Shown here one piece after another: positions 1 through 8,351 of a stretch of 25,213 nucleotides of DNA; the stretch's first letter is position 1, and every line of letters starts with the position of its first letter. The notes beneath the pieces were generated by a model. That model searched no databases and had not been told where the DNA came from. It saw only the letters and a program-made list of their open reading frames with translations. Source of the DNA: Phycisphaerales bacterium. GTDB taxonomy: Bacteria; Planctomycetota; Phycisphaerae; Sedimentisphaerales; Anaerohalosphaeraceae. The stretch lies in assembly GCA_011055475.1 (NCBI GenBank), contig DSDH01000075.1, positions 1-25,213 on the forward strand, in the 5' to 3' direction. The translations under genes and the position numbers were made by a program.

Positions 1-1617
1 ATGCTCGAGTGGGCGCCCGACTCGCAAACCCTGGTGGCCTTCCGCATTGAGCCGGGCGACAACAGGGAGGTGTACCTCATCGAATCCTCCCCGCCCGGAG
101 GCGGTCGCGCGGTCCTGCACACACGGCCGTATGATCTGCCGGGCGACCAGTTCACCACCTACGAGCTGCATCTATTCGATCCGCAGCGCGGGAGCCGGAT
201 CAAGGCGGAGGTGGACCCGATCGATTTTGGCCGGCCACGACTGCGATGGCACGCGGACGGACGCCGGTTCTTCTACGAGAAGGTCGACCGCGGCCACCAA
301 CGGTTTCGTCTGATCGAGGTGGATTCCCATACCGGCCACTCGCGCTGCATTATCGACGAGAAGACCGACACCTTCATCTGGACGGCTCACACGGAAAGCG
401 TGCCGCTCAATCGCGTCAACTGGGTGGGGGGGGCCGAGGAGATCATCTACGCCTCCGAACGGGATGGCTGGCGGCATCTCTATTTGATCGACGCCGAGCG
501 CGCCGAGGTCAGGCACCAGATCACCCGCGGCGCGTTTGTGGTTCGCGGGATCGACCGCATCGACGAGGACAGCCGGCAGATATGGTTTCGCGCCGGCGGC
601 ATGAATCCGGGGCAGGACCCGTACTTCATCCATTATTACCGCGTTAATTTCGACGGATCCGGGCTGGTGGCCCTGACCTCGGGCAACGGCGATCACACGG
701 TTCAGTATTCGCCCGACCGCACCTACCTCATCGACACGTATTCGCGCGTGGATAGGCCGCCGGTTCACGTGTTGCGGCGTGTTTCCGACGGCCGGCTCGT
801 GTGCGACCTGGAGCAGGCCAACATCTCCGAGCTCGAAGGCAGCGGCTGGCGGCCGCCGGAGGTGTTCGTCGCCAAGGGCCGCGACGGCAAAACCGACATC
901 TGGGGAATCATCTGCCGACCGACCGATCTCGATCCGGACAAGAAGTACCCCGTCGTGGAAGACATCTACGCCGGTCCGCAGAGCGCGTACGTCCCCAAGC
1001 GGTTCAGCAGCCGCCGCCAGTATGCCTCACTGACCGATCTGGGCTTCATCGTCGTCAAGATCGACGGCATGGGGACGGCGCACCGGTCCAAGGCCTTTCA
1101 CGATGTCTGCTGGAAGAACCTCAAGGACGCGGGATTCCCGGACCGCATCCTTTGGATGAAGGCCGCCGCCGCGAAGTACCCATACATGGACCTCGACCGG
1201 GTCGGGGTCTACGGCACGTCCGCGGGCGGCCAGAACGCCGCCGGGGCGGTCCTCTTCCATCCGGAGTTCTACAAGGTCGCGGTCGCCTCCTGTGGCTGCC
1301 ACGACAATCGCATGGACAAGGCCTCGTGGAACGAGCAGTGGATGGGCTACCCGGTGGGCCCGCACTACGCCGAGTGCTCCAATATCGACAACGCCGGGCG
1401 CCTGCAGGGCCGCCTTCTGCTCATCGTCGGTGAGATGGACACCAACGTGCCGCCCGAATCAACGATGCGGTTCGTGGATGCCCTCATCAAAGCGGACAAG
1501 GACTTTGACCTGCTGGTTGTTCCGGGAGCCGGACACGGTGGCGGCGGGGCCTATGGCGAGCGGCGCCGCCGCGAGTTCCTGGTGCGCCACCTGCTCGGCG
1601 AGGACCCCCTCGACTGA
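1..1617 (+). CDS. S9 family (prolyl oligopeptidase / DPP IV-like) serine peptidase, 5'-truncated
   Basis: The visible 538 residues hold the end of a DPP IV-type beta-propeller (about 1-280, with repeated 'HADGRRFFY', 'ASERDGWRHLYL' blades) and a complete alpha/beta-hydrolase domain (about 295-535). The catalytic triad can be placed: Ser407 in GTSAGG, Asp480 in GEMDTNVPP and His512 in GAGHGG. Family members run about 700-800 residues, so the N-terminus, including any signal peptide, lies outside the window. The ATG at base 1 is probably an internal methionine. Such enzymes cleave dipeptides, usually after proline or alanine, from peptide N-termini, often in the periplasm; the exact specificity cannot be read here. 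It converges on araA with about 108 bp between the stop codons. Confidence 0.9.
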   Translation: MLEWAPDSQTLVAFRIEPGDNREVYLIESSPPGGGRAVLHTRPYDLPGDQFTTYELHLFDPQRGSRIKAEVDPIDFGRPRLRWHADGRRFFYEKVDRGHQRFRLIEVDSHTGHSRCIIDEKTDTFIWTAHTESVPLNRVNWVGGAEEIIYASERDGWRHLYLIDAERAEVRHQITRGAFVVRGIDRIDEDSRQIWFRAGGMNPGQDPYFIHYYRVNFDGSGLVALTSGNGDHTVQYSPDRTYLIDTYSRVDRPPVHVLRRVSDGRLVCDLEQANISELEGSGWRPPEVFVAKGRDGKTDIWGIICRPTDLDPDKKYPVVEDIYAGPQSAYVPKRFSSRRQYASLTDLGFIVVKIDGMGTAHRSKAFHDVCWKNLKDAGFPDRILWMKAAAAKYPYMDLDRVGVYGTSAGGQNAAGAVLFHPEFYKVAVASCGCHDNRMDKASWNEQWMGYPVGPHYAECSNIDNAGRLQGRLLLIVGEMDTNVPPESTMRFVDALIKADKDFDLLVVPGAGHGGGGAYGERRRREFLVRHLLGEDPLD

Positions 1618-1688
1618 GCCGGCGCCCCCAAGCCGCCCGCCCGCGTCCGATCCATCGGCGGGGGAAGAAGACTCGAACGCAGTCGATG

Positions 1689-1704
1689 CGCGAAGGTTTT
1701 CGCG
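1689..1704. other. Short hairpin between convergent stop codons
   Basis: CGCGAA / TTCGCG form a 6-bp stem with a GGTT loop midway between the ends of the peptidase gene and araA. Neither strand has a T-run after the stem, so it is at best a weak terminator. No better terminator is visible in this gap. Confidence 0.3.
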
Positions 1705-1725
1705 GATGAAACGGCGGCGGCTCCG

Positions 1726-3222
1726 TCAGCGCAGTCCTCTGGCGAGCATGTAATACACCTCGTTGGTGCGCATCTCACTTTTGAACGCCGGGATCGTGGT
1801 GCCCTCGTCGATCAGCAGGAACTCAATGCCGGCCATCTCCGCGAAGTCGACCATGTGGTCCTTCGTCAGGGCCATGCTGAAGCCCGTATGGTGCGCCCCA
1901 CCGCCGAGGATCCACGCGGCCGCGGCGGTTCTGAGATCGGGTTTCGGTTCCCAAAGTACCCGCGCCACCGGAAGCTTGGGCAGGTTCGCATCAGGAGACA
2001 CCACCCGACACGGATTGGCGATCATCCGAAACCGGTTCCCCATGTCCATCACAGACACGTTGATCCCCTCGCCTTGCGGAACATTGAACACCAGCCGGGG
2101 CGGATCGGCCTTGCCGCCGATGCCCAGGGGGTGCACCTCCACGGCCGGCTTGTCGCAGGCAATCGAGGGACACACCTCCAGCATATGTGCCCCGAGCACC
2201 TTCATGCCCGCCGGATCCAGGTGATACGTGTAATCTTCCATGAATGAGGTGCCGCCCTTCAGGCCGGTCGCCATGACCTTCATCGCCCGAACCAGGGCCG
2301 CCGTCTTCCAGTCGCCCTCGGCGCCGAATCCGTACCCCTCCGCCATCAGACGCTGCACCGGCAGTCCCGGCACCTGCACCAGACCGTGCAGGTCCTCGAA
2401 GGTCGTCGTGAACGCCTTGAACCCGCCCTCTTCCAGAAACCGTCGCAGGCCCGCCTCGATCCGGGCGGCCTCCCGGACCGGTCCCCACTGAGGTTTCGGT
2501 ACGTTGAACCGGTATTCCTCGGCGTACCCGTCCATCAGGGCCTCGACCGCGTCGTCGGATACCTCACGGATGGCCGCCGCCAGGTCGCCCACGCCGTAGC
2601 CGTTGACCGAATAGCCGAACTGCTTCTGCGCTTCAACCTTGTCCCCCTCGGTGACGGCCACCTCACGCATATTGTCGCCGAACCGCGCGACCTTCATTCC
2701 CTGCCACTCGTGCCACGCGCAGGCCGCCCGCATCCACGTGCCCAGCGACGCCGCCACCGCATCGTCCCGCCAGTGCCCCACGATCACCTTGCGGTCCTTC
2801 CTCAGACGGCTGCAGATAAACCCGAATTCCCGGTCCCCGTGCGCCGACTGATTCAGATTCATGAAGTCCATGTCGATGGTGGACCAGGGGATGTCCCGGT
2901 TGAACTGCGTGTGCAGATGCACAAAGGGCTTACGCAGCAGCTCCAGACCGGCAATCCACATCTTCGCCGGGCTGAAGGTGTGCATCCAGGTGATCAGGCC
3001 GACGCACGCCGCCGTTCTGTTGGCCTCGTCGCACAGCGCCGATATCTCGGGGGCACTCTTGACCACCGGCTTGAAAACGACCGTACACGGAATCTGACCG
3101 GACCGGTCAAGGTACGCGGCGATCTCCTTGGAATCCGCGTCCACCTGCTTGAGCGTTTCCTTGCCGTACAGATGCTGGCTGCCGGTGACGAACCATACTT
3201 CACGTTGTTTCAGGGTGTCCAT
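1726..3222 (-). CDS. araA: L-arabinose isomerase
   Basis: AraA (EC 5.3.1.4) converts L-arabinose to L-ribulose in the cytoplasm, the first step of bacterial arabinose catabolism. The 498 residues match the family's usual length of about 500. The N-terminus has the typical VWFVTGSQHLYG, followed by WMHTFSPAKMWI. The metal and catalytic residues are present with a near-constant offset from the E. coli enzyme: Glu302 (GAEGDWK), Glu329 (FMEDYTYH), His346 (AHMLEVCPS) and His444/His445 (GGGAHHTGF). The start follows a purine-rich GGGAACGAGA. The gene lies 31 nt downstream of the GH127 gene on the same strand, so the two are almost certainly co-transcribed: one releases arabinose, the other isomerises it. 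No araB, araD or arabinose transporter is present in the window. Confidence 0.97.
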   Translation of the reverse strand: MDTLKQREVWFVTGSQHLYGKETLKQVDADSKEIAAYLDRSGQIPCTVVFKPVVKSAPEISALCDEANRTAACVGLITWMHTFSPAKMWIAGLELLRKPFVHLHTQFNRDIPWSTIDMDFMNLNQSAHGDREFGFICSRLRKDRKVIVGHWRDDAVAASLGTWMRAACAWHEWQGMKVARFGDNMREVAVTEGDKVEAQKQFGYSVNGYGVGDLAAAIREVSDDAVEALMDGYAEEYRFNVPKPQWGPVREAARIEAGLRRFLEEGGFKAFTTTFEDLHGLVQVPGLPVQRLMAEGYGFGAEGDWKTAALVRAMKVMATGLKGGTSFMEDYTYHLDPAGMKVLGAHMLEVCPSIACDKPAVEVHPLGIGGKADPPRLVFNVPQGEGINVSVMDMGNRFRMIANPCRVVSPDANLPKLPVARVLWEPKPDLRTAAAAWILGGGAHHTGFSMALTKDHMVDFAEMAGIEFLLIDEGTTIPAFKSEMRTNEVYYMLARGLR

Positions 3223-3253
3223 TCTCGTTCCCGTCCATCAGGTTGCATGTCCG

Positions 3254-5674
3254 CTATTCGATGACGACCTCCTGCACCCCCGCGGCCCAGTCCTTTTGCA
3301 GGGTGATCTCGATCTTGAGGGCATCCGTTGCCACGGGCTTGAAGGTCACGTCGTTGAACCTGTCGATCGCGACAGGATAAGGCACGGTATTCTCCACGGG
3401 GCTGAACTCGCCGTTGGCGTCGCGATACAGCACCCGCCACGACGCCGGCAGACGACAGGCCCCGCTGCCCGTATCGTCGAACCAGTATGCCTTGACCTTG
3501 GAAAGCGTGTGCTTCTTGTCCCATTCGAATTGCAGCCACTCGGTCGTGCCCTGGTGTGGCCAGAAGTCCAGTTGCAGGCCGGAGGTGTCGCGCGAATTGG
3601 CCGGAATGATCTGGTCCTTGACGGCGTCGAGCGAGACGTGCACGAACGAGGCCGTCGTCTTGCTGAGGTAGGTCAGCGTGTCCGCCGGCTTGGGCCGCGC
3701 GCCCTGGGGCGTGCGCCCGGGCCAGACGGTCATGCGCGAAGCGCCGCGGTGCGCCCAGGCGTAGTAGGGAATCGCCTTGAAGGCCCGCTGCGAATCCGGG
3801 ACGATGCGGCCGTCCAGCGTGCGCTTGGCCGTTCGGGCCTGGCCGCGGATTGTCACCACGCCACCCAGAAGACCGGGCTCGAAGGCGGTCTCGAACGCAG
3901 CGTCGTCCGGGATGTACATGTCCAGCACCCGGCCCTCGTTATCCGGCCCCTCAAGGCAGTACACCACGGGCCCGCGCTGCAGGGCAACCTTGTCGCGGTT
4001 GGTCACCACGTTAGGATGGGAAATGGCACGCCGCACGGGCATGGCCAGCGACAGGTCGATCCGGTCGCCTTTTTTCCAGGTCCGCTCCAGGCGGACATAG
4101 CCGTTCTCTGTTTGGACGGGAACATCCTGGCCGTTGATCTTCAGCAAGATTTGCTCGGGCATCTCGCGCAGATAGCGGTAAAGGTCGCTCGGCACCGGCT
4201 GATTCCGCGCCCAGCCGGGGATCCGCACGAGGACGGTGAACGTCTGCTCCTGCTCCGGCTCCAGGGTAATCGCCACCTCACCCTTCCACGGGTAATCGGT
4301 CTGCTGGCTGACCTTGACCTGGTTGTCGGCCGTGGCGATCTCGGCATGGCCGCCGATGAACAGGTTCACGTAAATGTCGTTGTTCTTGCACGCATAGGCA
4401 AAGCCCGGCACCGACGGGATGAACCGGGCGACGTTCGAGGGACAACACGCACAGCCGAACCAGGGACTGCGGCCGCTGCCCGAGGATTCGAGCACGTTGG
4501 GATAGAAAAACCGGTCGCCCTCCAGCGACACGCCGGACAGGGCCGCATTGTACAGCGTCAGCTCCAGCACGTCGATATACTTCGCGTCCCCGTGCATCAG
4601 AAACATGCGATGATTCCACAGGATGTTCGCGACCGAGGCGCATGTCTCGCAGTAGGCCGTCCGGTTCGGCAGCTCATACGCCCCGCCAAAACCTTCGTGT
4701 CCCCCCGCCGCGCCGATACCGCCCGTGATGTAGAGCTTCGTACCCACCACGTCCTTCCAGATCGTGCCGATGGCGCGGACGTAGTCCATGTTTCCCGTCA
4801 GCGCCGCCACGTCGGCCATCCCGGTGTACAGGTACGCCGCACGGACCGAATGCCCCACGGCCGTGGTCTGCTCCACCACGGGCTTATGATCCTGGCCGTA
4901 GGTGCCGTACAGCCCGCCGCGGCCGTCCGGACCCCGCCGGCCCAGCCGACCCCGCTGATCCAGGAAGAACTTGGCCTGCCGGAGGTACTTCTCATCGCCC
5001 GTCACGCGATACAACCGGCACAGGCCGATCTCGATTTCCTGGTGGCCGGGCGGGTCGGTGCGATGGTCCTCGTTAAACACCTGACACACCAGGTCGGCGC
5101 TGCGGATCGCCACGTCCAGAAAGGTCCGGTCGCCGGTCACCTGATAATGCGCCACGGCCGCTTCGTACATGTGGCCCATGCAGTACTGTTCGTGAATCCA
5201 GGGGATGTTGGTCCACCGCTTCTCAGGCTGCCTTTCGGGAACCGAATAGAACGTGAACAGGTACCCGTCCTCCCACTGGGCGGCGGCCATGATCCGGACC
5301 AGTGCGTCGAGGTACAGACGCATCATGCGGTCCGGACGGACCTGCAACGAGTAGGCCGCGCCCTCCATCACCTTGTACACGTCCGAGTCGTTGAAGTGCG
5401 TCCCTTCGAAGGGTCCTTTTCGGAGGCCGGCCGCCTTCTCGAAATTGCTGATGCGGTCAGTCTCCACACACTTCTCAAAGGCGTACGGGATCGTGACCGT
5501 TCGGCTTGTCTCCAGCCGGTCCGCCCAGAAGACATCCTCGACGGTGACGTGGTTGAACGGCACCGGTGCGATGTTGTAATCCCGACCGAGCCGCGTCCCG
5601 GCGGTCTGGACGGCACAGGTCAAGAGCAGGATGGCCGCCGTCACCCCGTATACTCTCCTCTGGATGTACTGCAT
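3254..5674 (-). CDS. Secreted GH127 beta-L-arabinofuranosidase (DUF1680 family)
   Basis: This 806-residue glycoside hydrolase should release L-arabinofuranose from beta-linked arabino-oligosaccharides such as those of hydroxyproline-rich plant glycoproteins. In the characterised GH127 enzyme a cysteine nucleophile sits in a Zn site made of one Glu and three Cys. The same set is visible here: Glu343 and Cys345 in CETC, and Cys410-Cys411 in GCACCPSN. An (alpha/alpha)6-barrel type region fills about 30-440, followed by beta-sandwich regions. The ATG at 5674 is preferred over upstream in-frame ATGs because AAGGG lies 8 nt before it and it opens directly on a signal peptide (QRR, then a hydrophobic stretch to about residue 26). 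A 'LLTC' inside that stretch is a poor lipobox. It heads an operon with araA. Confidence 0.9.
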   Translation of the reverse strand: MQYIQRRVYGVTAAILLLTCAVQTAGTRLGRDYNIAPVPFNHVTVEDVFWADRLETSRTVTIPYAFEKCVETDRISNFEKAAGLRKGPFEGTHFNDSDVYKVMEGAAYSLQVRPDRMMRLYLDALVRIMAAAQWEDGYLFTFYSVPERQPEKRWTNIPWIHEQYCMGHMYEAAVAHYQVTGDRTFLDVAIRSADLVCQVFNEDHRTDPPGHQEIEIGLCRLYRVTGDEKYLRQAKFFLDQRGRLGRRGPDGRGGLYGTYGQDHKPVVEQTTAVGHSVRAAYLYTGMADVAALTGNMDYVRAIGTIWKDVVGTKLYITGGIGAAGGHEGFGGAYELPNRTAYCETCASVANILWNHRMFLMHGDAKYIDVLELTLYNAALSGVSLEGDRFFYPNVLESSGSGRSPWFGCACCPSNVARFIPSVPGFAYACKNNDIYVNLFIGGHAEIATADNQVKVSQQTDYPWKGEVAITLEPEQEQTFTVLVRIPGWARNQPVPSDLYRYLREMPEQILLKINGQDVPVQTENGYVRLERTWKKGDRIDLSLAMPVRRAISHPNVVTNRDKVALQRGPVVYCLEGPDNEGRVLDMYIPDDAAFETAFEPGLLGGVVTIRGQARTAKRTLDGRIVPDSQRAFKAIPYYAWAHRGASRMTVWPGRTPQGARPKPADTLTYLSKTTASFVHVSLDAVKDQIIPANSRDTSGLQLDFWPHQGTTEWLQFEWDKKHTLSKVKAYWFDDTGSGACRLPASWRVLYRDANGEFSPVENTVPYPVAIDRFNDVTFKPVATDALKIEITLQKDWAAGVQEVVIE

Positions 5675-5817
5675 GGTTCGCCCTTCACTGTCAGCTTTCG
5701 CGAGTGCTGATTCCTCACCGCGTGCGTATCGGGATTTGTCCGTTCGTTTCAGCCTCGCCGGTGTGTTACGCCACGTCATCGACCACATCCTGCGCGCCAC
5801 CCTTCACCGGGAACATA

Positions 5818-5851
5818 GAGGGCCCGAGAAGCAATCTCCTCCCGGGCCCTC
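5818..5851 (-). terminator. Hairpin downstream of the Calx-beta/dockerin ORF
   Basis: GAGGGCCCG and CGGGCCCTC form a perfect 9-bp GC-rich stem around a 16-nt loop, beginning 23 nt past the stop codon of the 5875-6294 ORF. The T-run is poor, so this is a candidate terminator only. It also separates the pilin-side genes from the GH127 operon. Confidence 0.5.
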
Positions 5852-5874
5852 GTTGAACGCGACACCAAGGCACA

Positions 5875-6294
5875 CTATCTCATATCCACACAACCCGGTT
5901 CATGGGGCGTCGTGCACAGCAGCCAGTCCGCCGCCACCTGTGCCAGGTCCCCGATATCGACCACACAGTCCCTGTTCAGATCGGCCCAATGGACGCCCCA
6001 CGCACCGCAGTCGTTCTCCGCGATGGACACCTCGATGCTGTCCTCGAGCCCGTCGTAACCGGCATCCGCGCCCGAAGCCGCCGTCAACACAATCGTTGTC
6101 ACGTGCGGATCATCTTCGGGCGCGTCGTCGTCGACCGCACTGACGGTAACGGTCTTCGGCTGAGCATAATCGTCGGCGGTGAACGTCAGCAGGCTCGAAT
6201 TCACCACCGTCTGCGCCGGATCGGACGCGTCAGTCACGGAGATCGTAACCGTCCCCTGCGGCAGGGTCAACAGCGACACCGAAAACGTGTCCAT
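5875..6294 (-). CDS. C-terminal remnant of a Calx-beta / dockerin-like surface protein
   Basis: The 139 residues read as the last part of a longer secreted protein. Most of one Calx-beta-like domain (DTFSVSLLTL, then PKTVTVSAVDDDAPE, then an ENDC end) is followed by a dockerin-like Ca-binding repeat, DLNRDCVVDIGDLAQ, ending in ADWLLC. Homologous reading continues in frame upstream of the ATG (TAVSENGD) back to about 6339. There a TGA at 6340-6342 closes the frame, only 23 nt from the pseudopilin stop. The domain lacks its first strand, and no convincing ribosome site precedes ATG 6294. It therefore looks like a decayed or deletion-truncated gene rather than an intact one, although reinitiation behind the pseudopilin gene is possible. 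Confidence 0.5.
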   Translation of the reverse strand: MDTFSVSLLTLPQGTVTISVTDASDPAQTVVNSSLLTFTADDYAQPKTVTVSAVDDDAPEDDPHVTTIVLTAASGADAGYDGLEDSIEVSIAENDCGAWGVHWADLNRDCVVDIGDLAQVAADWLLCTTPHEPGCVDMR

Positions 6295-6365
6295 GTCCCC
6301 GTTTTCGCTGACGGCGGTCGAATCCTCCGTCTCCGTCGCTCACCCACTCGCCTGCGGACTTTGGC

Positions 6366-7196
6366 CTACCACCAGAACCACTGGCCGAAATCCAGACGGT
6401 AATCCATCCTATTGAAGGCCCGCCATTCGCAATGCCCGTCCGCATACCCGATGTTGCCGCCGCTGGGTTCACGGCTTGTGCTGTTGCCCGCGGGATTGAC
6501 CAGCGTGCGACGGCTCAGATGGTTGGTGGTGTCCGCGATGCCGAAGGCCGGATATGCGCCACCCGTCTGGATCTCCGTGAAGTTCCACCGATTCCGGTCG
6601 CTGATCACGGCGTCCATAATCATGATCGTCGATGGGGCATTGGTCAGGTCCGGTATCTTGCTGATCCATACCGCATCCTCCCCCGTCTGGAGCTGCTGCG
6701 GGAGTCTCGATGTGCCATTCGGGTTCAGTCTGTCTAACATGTAAATATAGGAAAGCACGCGGTAGTAGTTCTTCTGCTGGGCTTCTGTCAAGACCGACTC
6801 ATCGCGAAGGGACAGCGGTGCGTTCAGGGGGACCCCCCAACCAAATACCCACTCGTACTGCCAGTACCGGGCGTCGTCCGATTTCTTCCTGGGGTTGCTG
6901 GGGCAGAAATACACCTTGTGATCAATCCCGGAGGCCTCCGAAATCTGGTTGGTGCACCAGAAACTCACGTCCCAAAACCAGTACCCGTCGCCGGGATCGG
7001 GGACCTTGCCATTGTTCTCTTCGGCGAAGAGGATCACTCCAAGGCACTGCTGGCGGATATTGTTTCGACAGATGATTCGATAGGCCTGCTCCTTGGCGCT
7101 GCTCAAGGCAGGGATGATGACGGCCAGCAGCAGTCCGATGATCGCGATCACCACCAGCAACTCGATCAGTGTAAACGCCCGCCTCATAATCCTCAT
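6366..7196 (-). CDS. Prepilin-type N-terminal methylation domain protein (DUF1559-like pseudopilin)
   Basis: A class III/type IV prepilin signal opens the protein: MRIMRRA, then FTLIELLVVIAIIGLLLAVI, with processing expected between Ala and Phe by a prepilin peptidase. The hydrophobic helix runs to about residue 30, and Glu5 of the mature form is present. The C-terminal region ends with IGYADGHCEWR, matching the 'H-X9-DG' type tail common in Planctomycetota paralogues. At 276 residues the length is normal for this family. The ATG at 7196 was chosen because AGGGA lies 8 nt upstream; ATG 7187 is possible, and earlier in-frame starts overlap the predicted promoter. Such proteins are thought to assemble into T2SS-like envelope structures, but the role of individual paralogues is unknown. 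Confidence 0.87.
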   Translation of the reverse strand: MRIMRRAFTLIELLVVIAIIGLLLAVIIPALSSAKEQAYRIICRNNIRQQCLGVILFAEENNGKVPDPGDGYWFWDVSFWCTNQISEASGIDHKVYFCPSNPRKKSDDARYWQYEWVFGWGVPLNAPLSLRDESVLTEAQQKNYYRVLSYIYMLDRLNPNGTSRLPQQLQTGEDAVWISKIPDLTNAPSTIMIMDAVISDRNRWNFTEIQTGGAYPAFGIADTTNHLSRRTLVNPAGNSTSREPSGGNIGYADGHCEWRAFNRMDYRLDFGQWFWW

Positions 7197-7245
7197 AATA
7201 CAATTCCCTGACAGTCCCTCATCACTTTCCAGCGGCGAGGCAACA

Positions 7246-7280
7246 CCATCGAACGATACCATTATAAGCGCCATCGAACG
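7246..7280 (-). promoter_or_regulatory. Pseudopilin promoter -10 box flanked by 10-bp direct repeats
   Basis: On the minus strand a consensus TATAAT (7266-7261) lies 65 nt upstream of the pseudopilin start. Two exact copies of CCATCGAACG (plus-strand reading, 7246-7255 and 7271-7280) sit on either side of it, 25 bp apart start to start. No good -35 hexamer is visible at the expected spacing, which would suit an activator-dependent or tightly repressed promoter. Operator function is inference. Confidence 0.5.
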
Positions 7281-7533
7281 CCATTTTGCGTTTTATTCTA
7301 ACCATTTCGCGAACTGCATGGCAACGCCCGGCGACGCAAGGCCCGGCTGTGGAGGTGCCGACCGGCCTGGCGGTTTAAGGCATTCGTCCCGGCGAACTAA
7401 GGACTTTCCCGATATCGTGCCCTGCCTCTATGGATTCTCATAGTCCGGCGTAACGGCGATGAACGGGCCCCTCGGCCAGGCCCGACGCGGCCGAACGTTG
7501 CTTCTGGTTTTTCGGAGTCGGGGAGAAAGGCCG

Positions 7534-7565
7534 GCAGGTGGAGACCGCGTCAGGTCTCCACCTGC
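7534..7565. other. Perfect 13-bp inverted repeat (hairpin)
   Basis: GCAGGTGGAGACC (7534-7546) and its exact complement (7553-7565) enclose the 6-nt loop GCGTCA. TTTC follows on the plus strand. It lies in the gene-poor 7197-7815 interval between divergent genes, where a terminator is not expected. Nothing else is recognisable in that interval except the promoter elements listed. Confidence 0.6.
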
Positions 7566-7687
7566 TTTCACACGGCGCGGAGGTCGTTTCGAGCGTGGGC
7601 TCCGGGCACGGGGCGTCGGCGGCGTGTCTCCCGAGCCCGGCGACCCGTTCAGGGGCAAAATGAGCCGTCCGCGCGGGTTGCCCGCGA

Positions 7688-7716
7688 TTGACGCGGGGCC
7701 TGGCCGGCGGTACAGT
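7688..7716 (+). promoter_or_regulatory. Sigma70-type promoter for the LuxR-type HTH gene
   Basis: TTGACG (7688-7693), a 17-bp spacer and TACAGT (7711-7716) give a good housekeeping-type promoter. Transcription should begin near 7723, about 95-120 nt before the possible start codons of the downstream gene. This argues against using in-frame ATGs at 7459 or 7660. Confidence 0.6.
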
Positions 7717-7815
7717 ATAGGCTCCACCTTGACCGGGTCGCGACGGCTGTCAACAGGACGATCGAGCCGGTATCCTTCATCGGGTGCCAAGGTGGTGTTG
7801 GCACGTCGAAATGTC

Positions 7816-8178
7816 GTGACTTTCATTCGCGAAGGCGTTAATGACAGACGACACGATGCCACAGAGGGGAAAGACCGGCCGTGGGAAGAACCGCCGCAAG
7901 GGGCCCTCGGGCAAGGCCCCGCGGGTTCGGGTCTCCGCTGCGTCGGCCGGCCGGACGAGGACCCGTCGGTTTTCCGTGTCCTGACCACGCGCGAAAGGGA
8001 GGTGCTGCAACTCATGGCCGAGGGCAACACGACCAAGCAGATCGCCCTGAAGCTGCACATCAGCCCCAAGACGGTCGAGGCGCACCGCCGCAACATCGTC
8101 GAGAAGGTCGGCATCGACAACGTCGCCCAATTGACCAAGTACGCGATCCAGGAAGGCCTGACCGAATCGGATATCTAG
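7816..8178 (+). CDS. Small LuxR/GerE-type helix-turn-helix regulator, probably frameshifted at its 5' end
   Basis: The last 65 residues are an unmistakable LuxR-type DNA-binding domain: LTTREREVLQLMAEG, KQIALKLHISPKTVEAHRRNI, then VAQLTKYAIQEGL. No receiver or ligand-binding domain precedes it; the region before it is arginine- and proline-rich and unlike any family. The start is unresolved. GTG 7816 keeps the frame open but lacks a ribosome site. ATG 7841, one frame away, has GAAGG 6 nt upstream and G/C-biased third positions, but stops at 7984 just as the HTH begins in the other frame. The likely original gene therefore started at 7841 and now carries a one-base shift around 7930-7984, either real or an assembly error. 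Its position before ferredoxin and superoxide reductase makes control of that cluster conceivable. Confidence 0.7.
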   Translation: MTFIREGVNDRRHDATEGKDRPWEEPPQGALGQGPAGSGLRCVGRPDEDPSVFRVLTTREREVLQLMAEGNTTKQIALKLHISPKTVEAHRRNIVEKVGIDNVAQLTKYAIQEGLTESDI

Positions 8179-8200
8179 CCCGCCGCGCTGCCGCGGCGGG
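8179..8200 (+). terminator. GC hairpin directly after the LuxR-type gene
   Basis: CCCGCCGCG, loop CTGC, CGCGGCGGG: a perfect 9-bp stem that starts on the base after the stop codon. There is no T-run, so termination, if any, is not of the canonical intrinsic type. Confidence 0.45.
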
Positions 8201-8351
8201 CGATCCGCGTGCCCGTCGAAGAGCCCCGTCTCAGGAAATTCCGGCAGGGAATCCAGGACTTCCCCTATTCCTGCCACGTGTCTGCTCCGCTTACCATCCG
8301 CGTGGTGATGACCTCTGGTTTCGCCCCATGGGGCGGCGGCGTGGGGCCGCG

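Noticed and set aside
5600..5674. Lipobox in the GH127 signal peptide (LLTC)
   Set aside because: Threonine at -1 is atypical; an ordinary signal peptidase I site after the hydrophobic stretch fits better.
3128..5710. 860-residue open frame antisense to the GH127 gene
   Set aside because: Rich in His, Arg, Val and Pro with no domain; it is the mirror of a GC-rich coding strand whose own frame has clear GH127 catalytic residues.
7459..7815. Upstream extension of the LuxR-type gene
   Set aside because: Arginine-rich, not protein-like, contains a 13-bp perfect hairpin and lies mostly upstream of the predicted promoter at 7688-7716.
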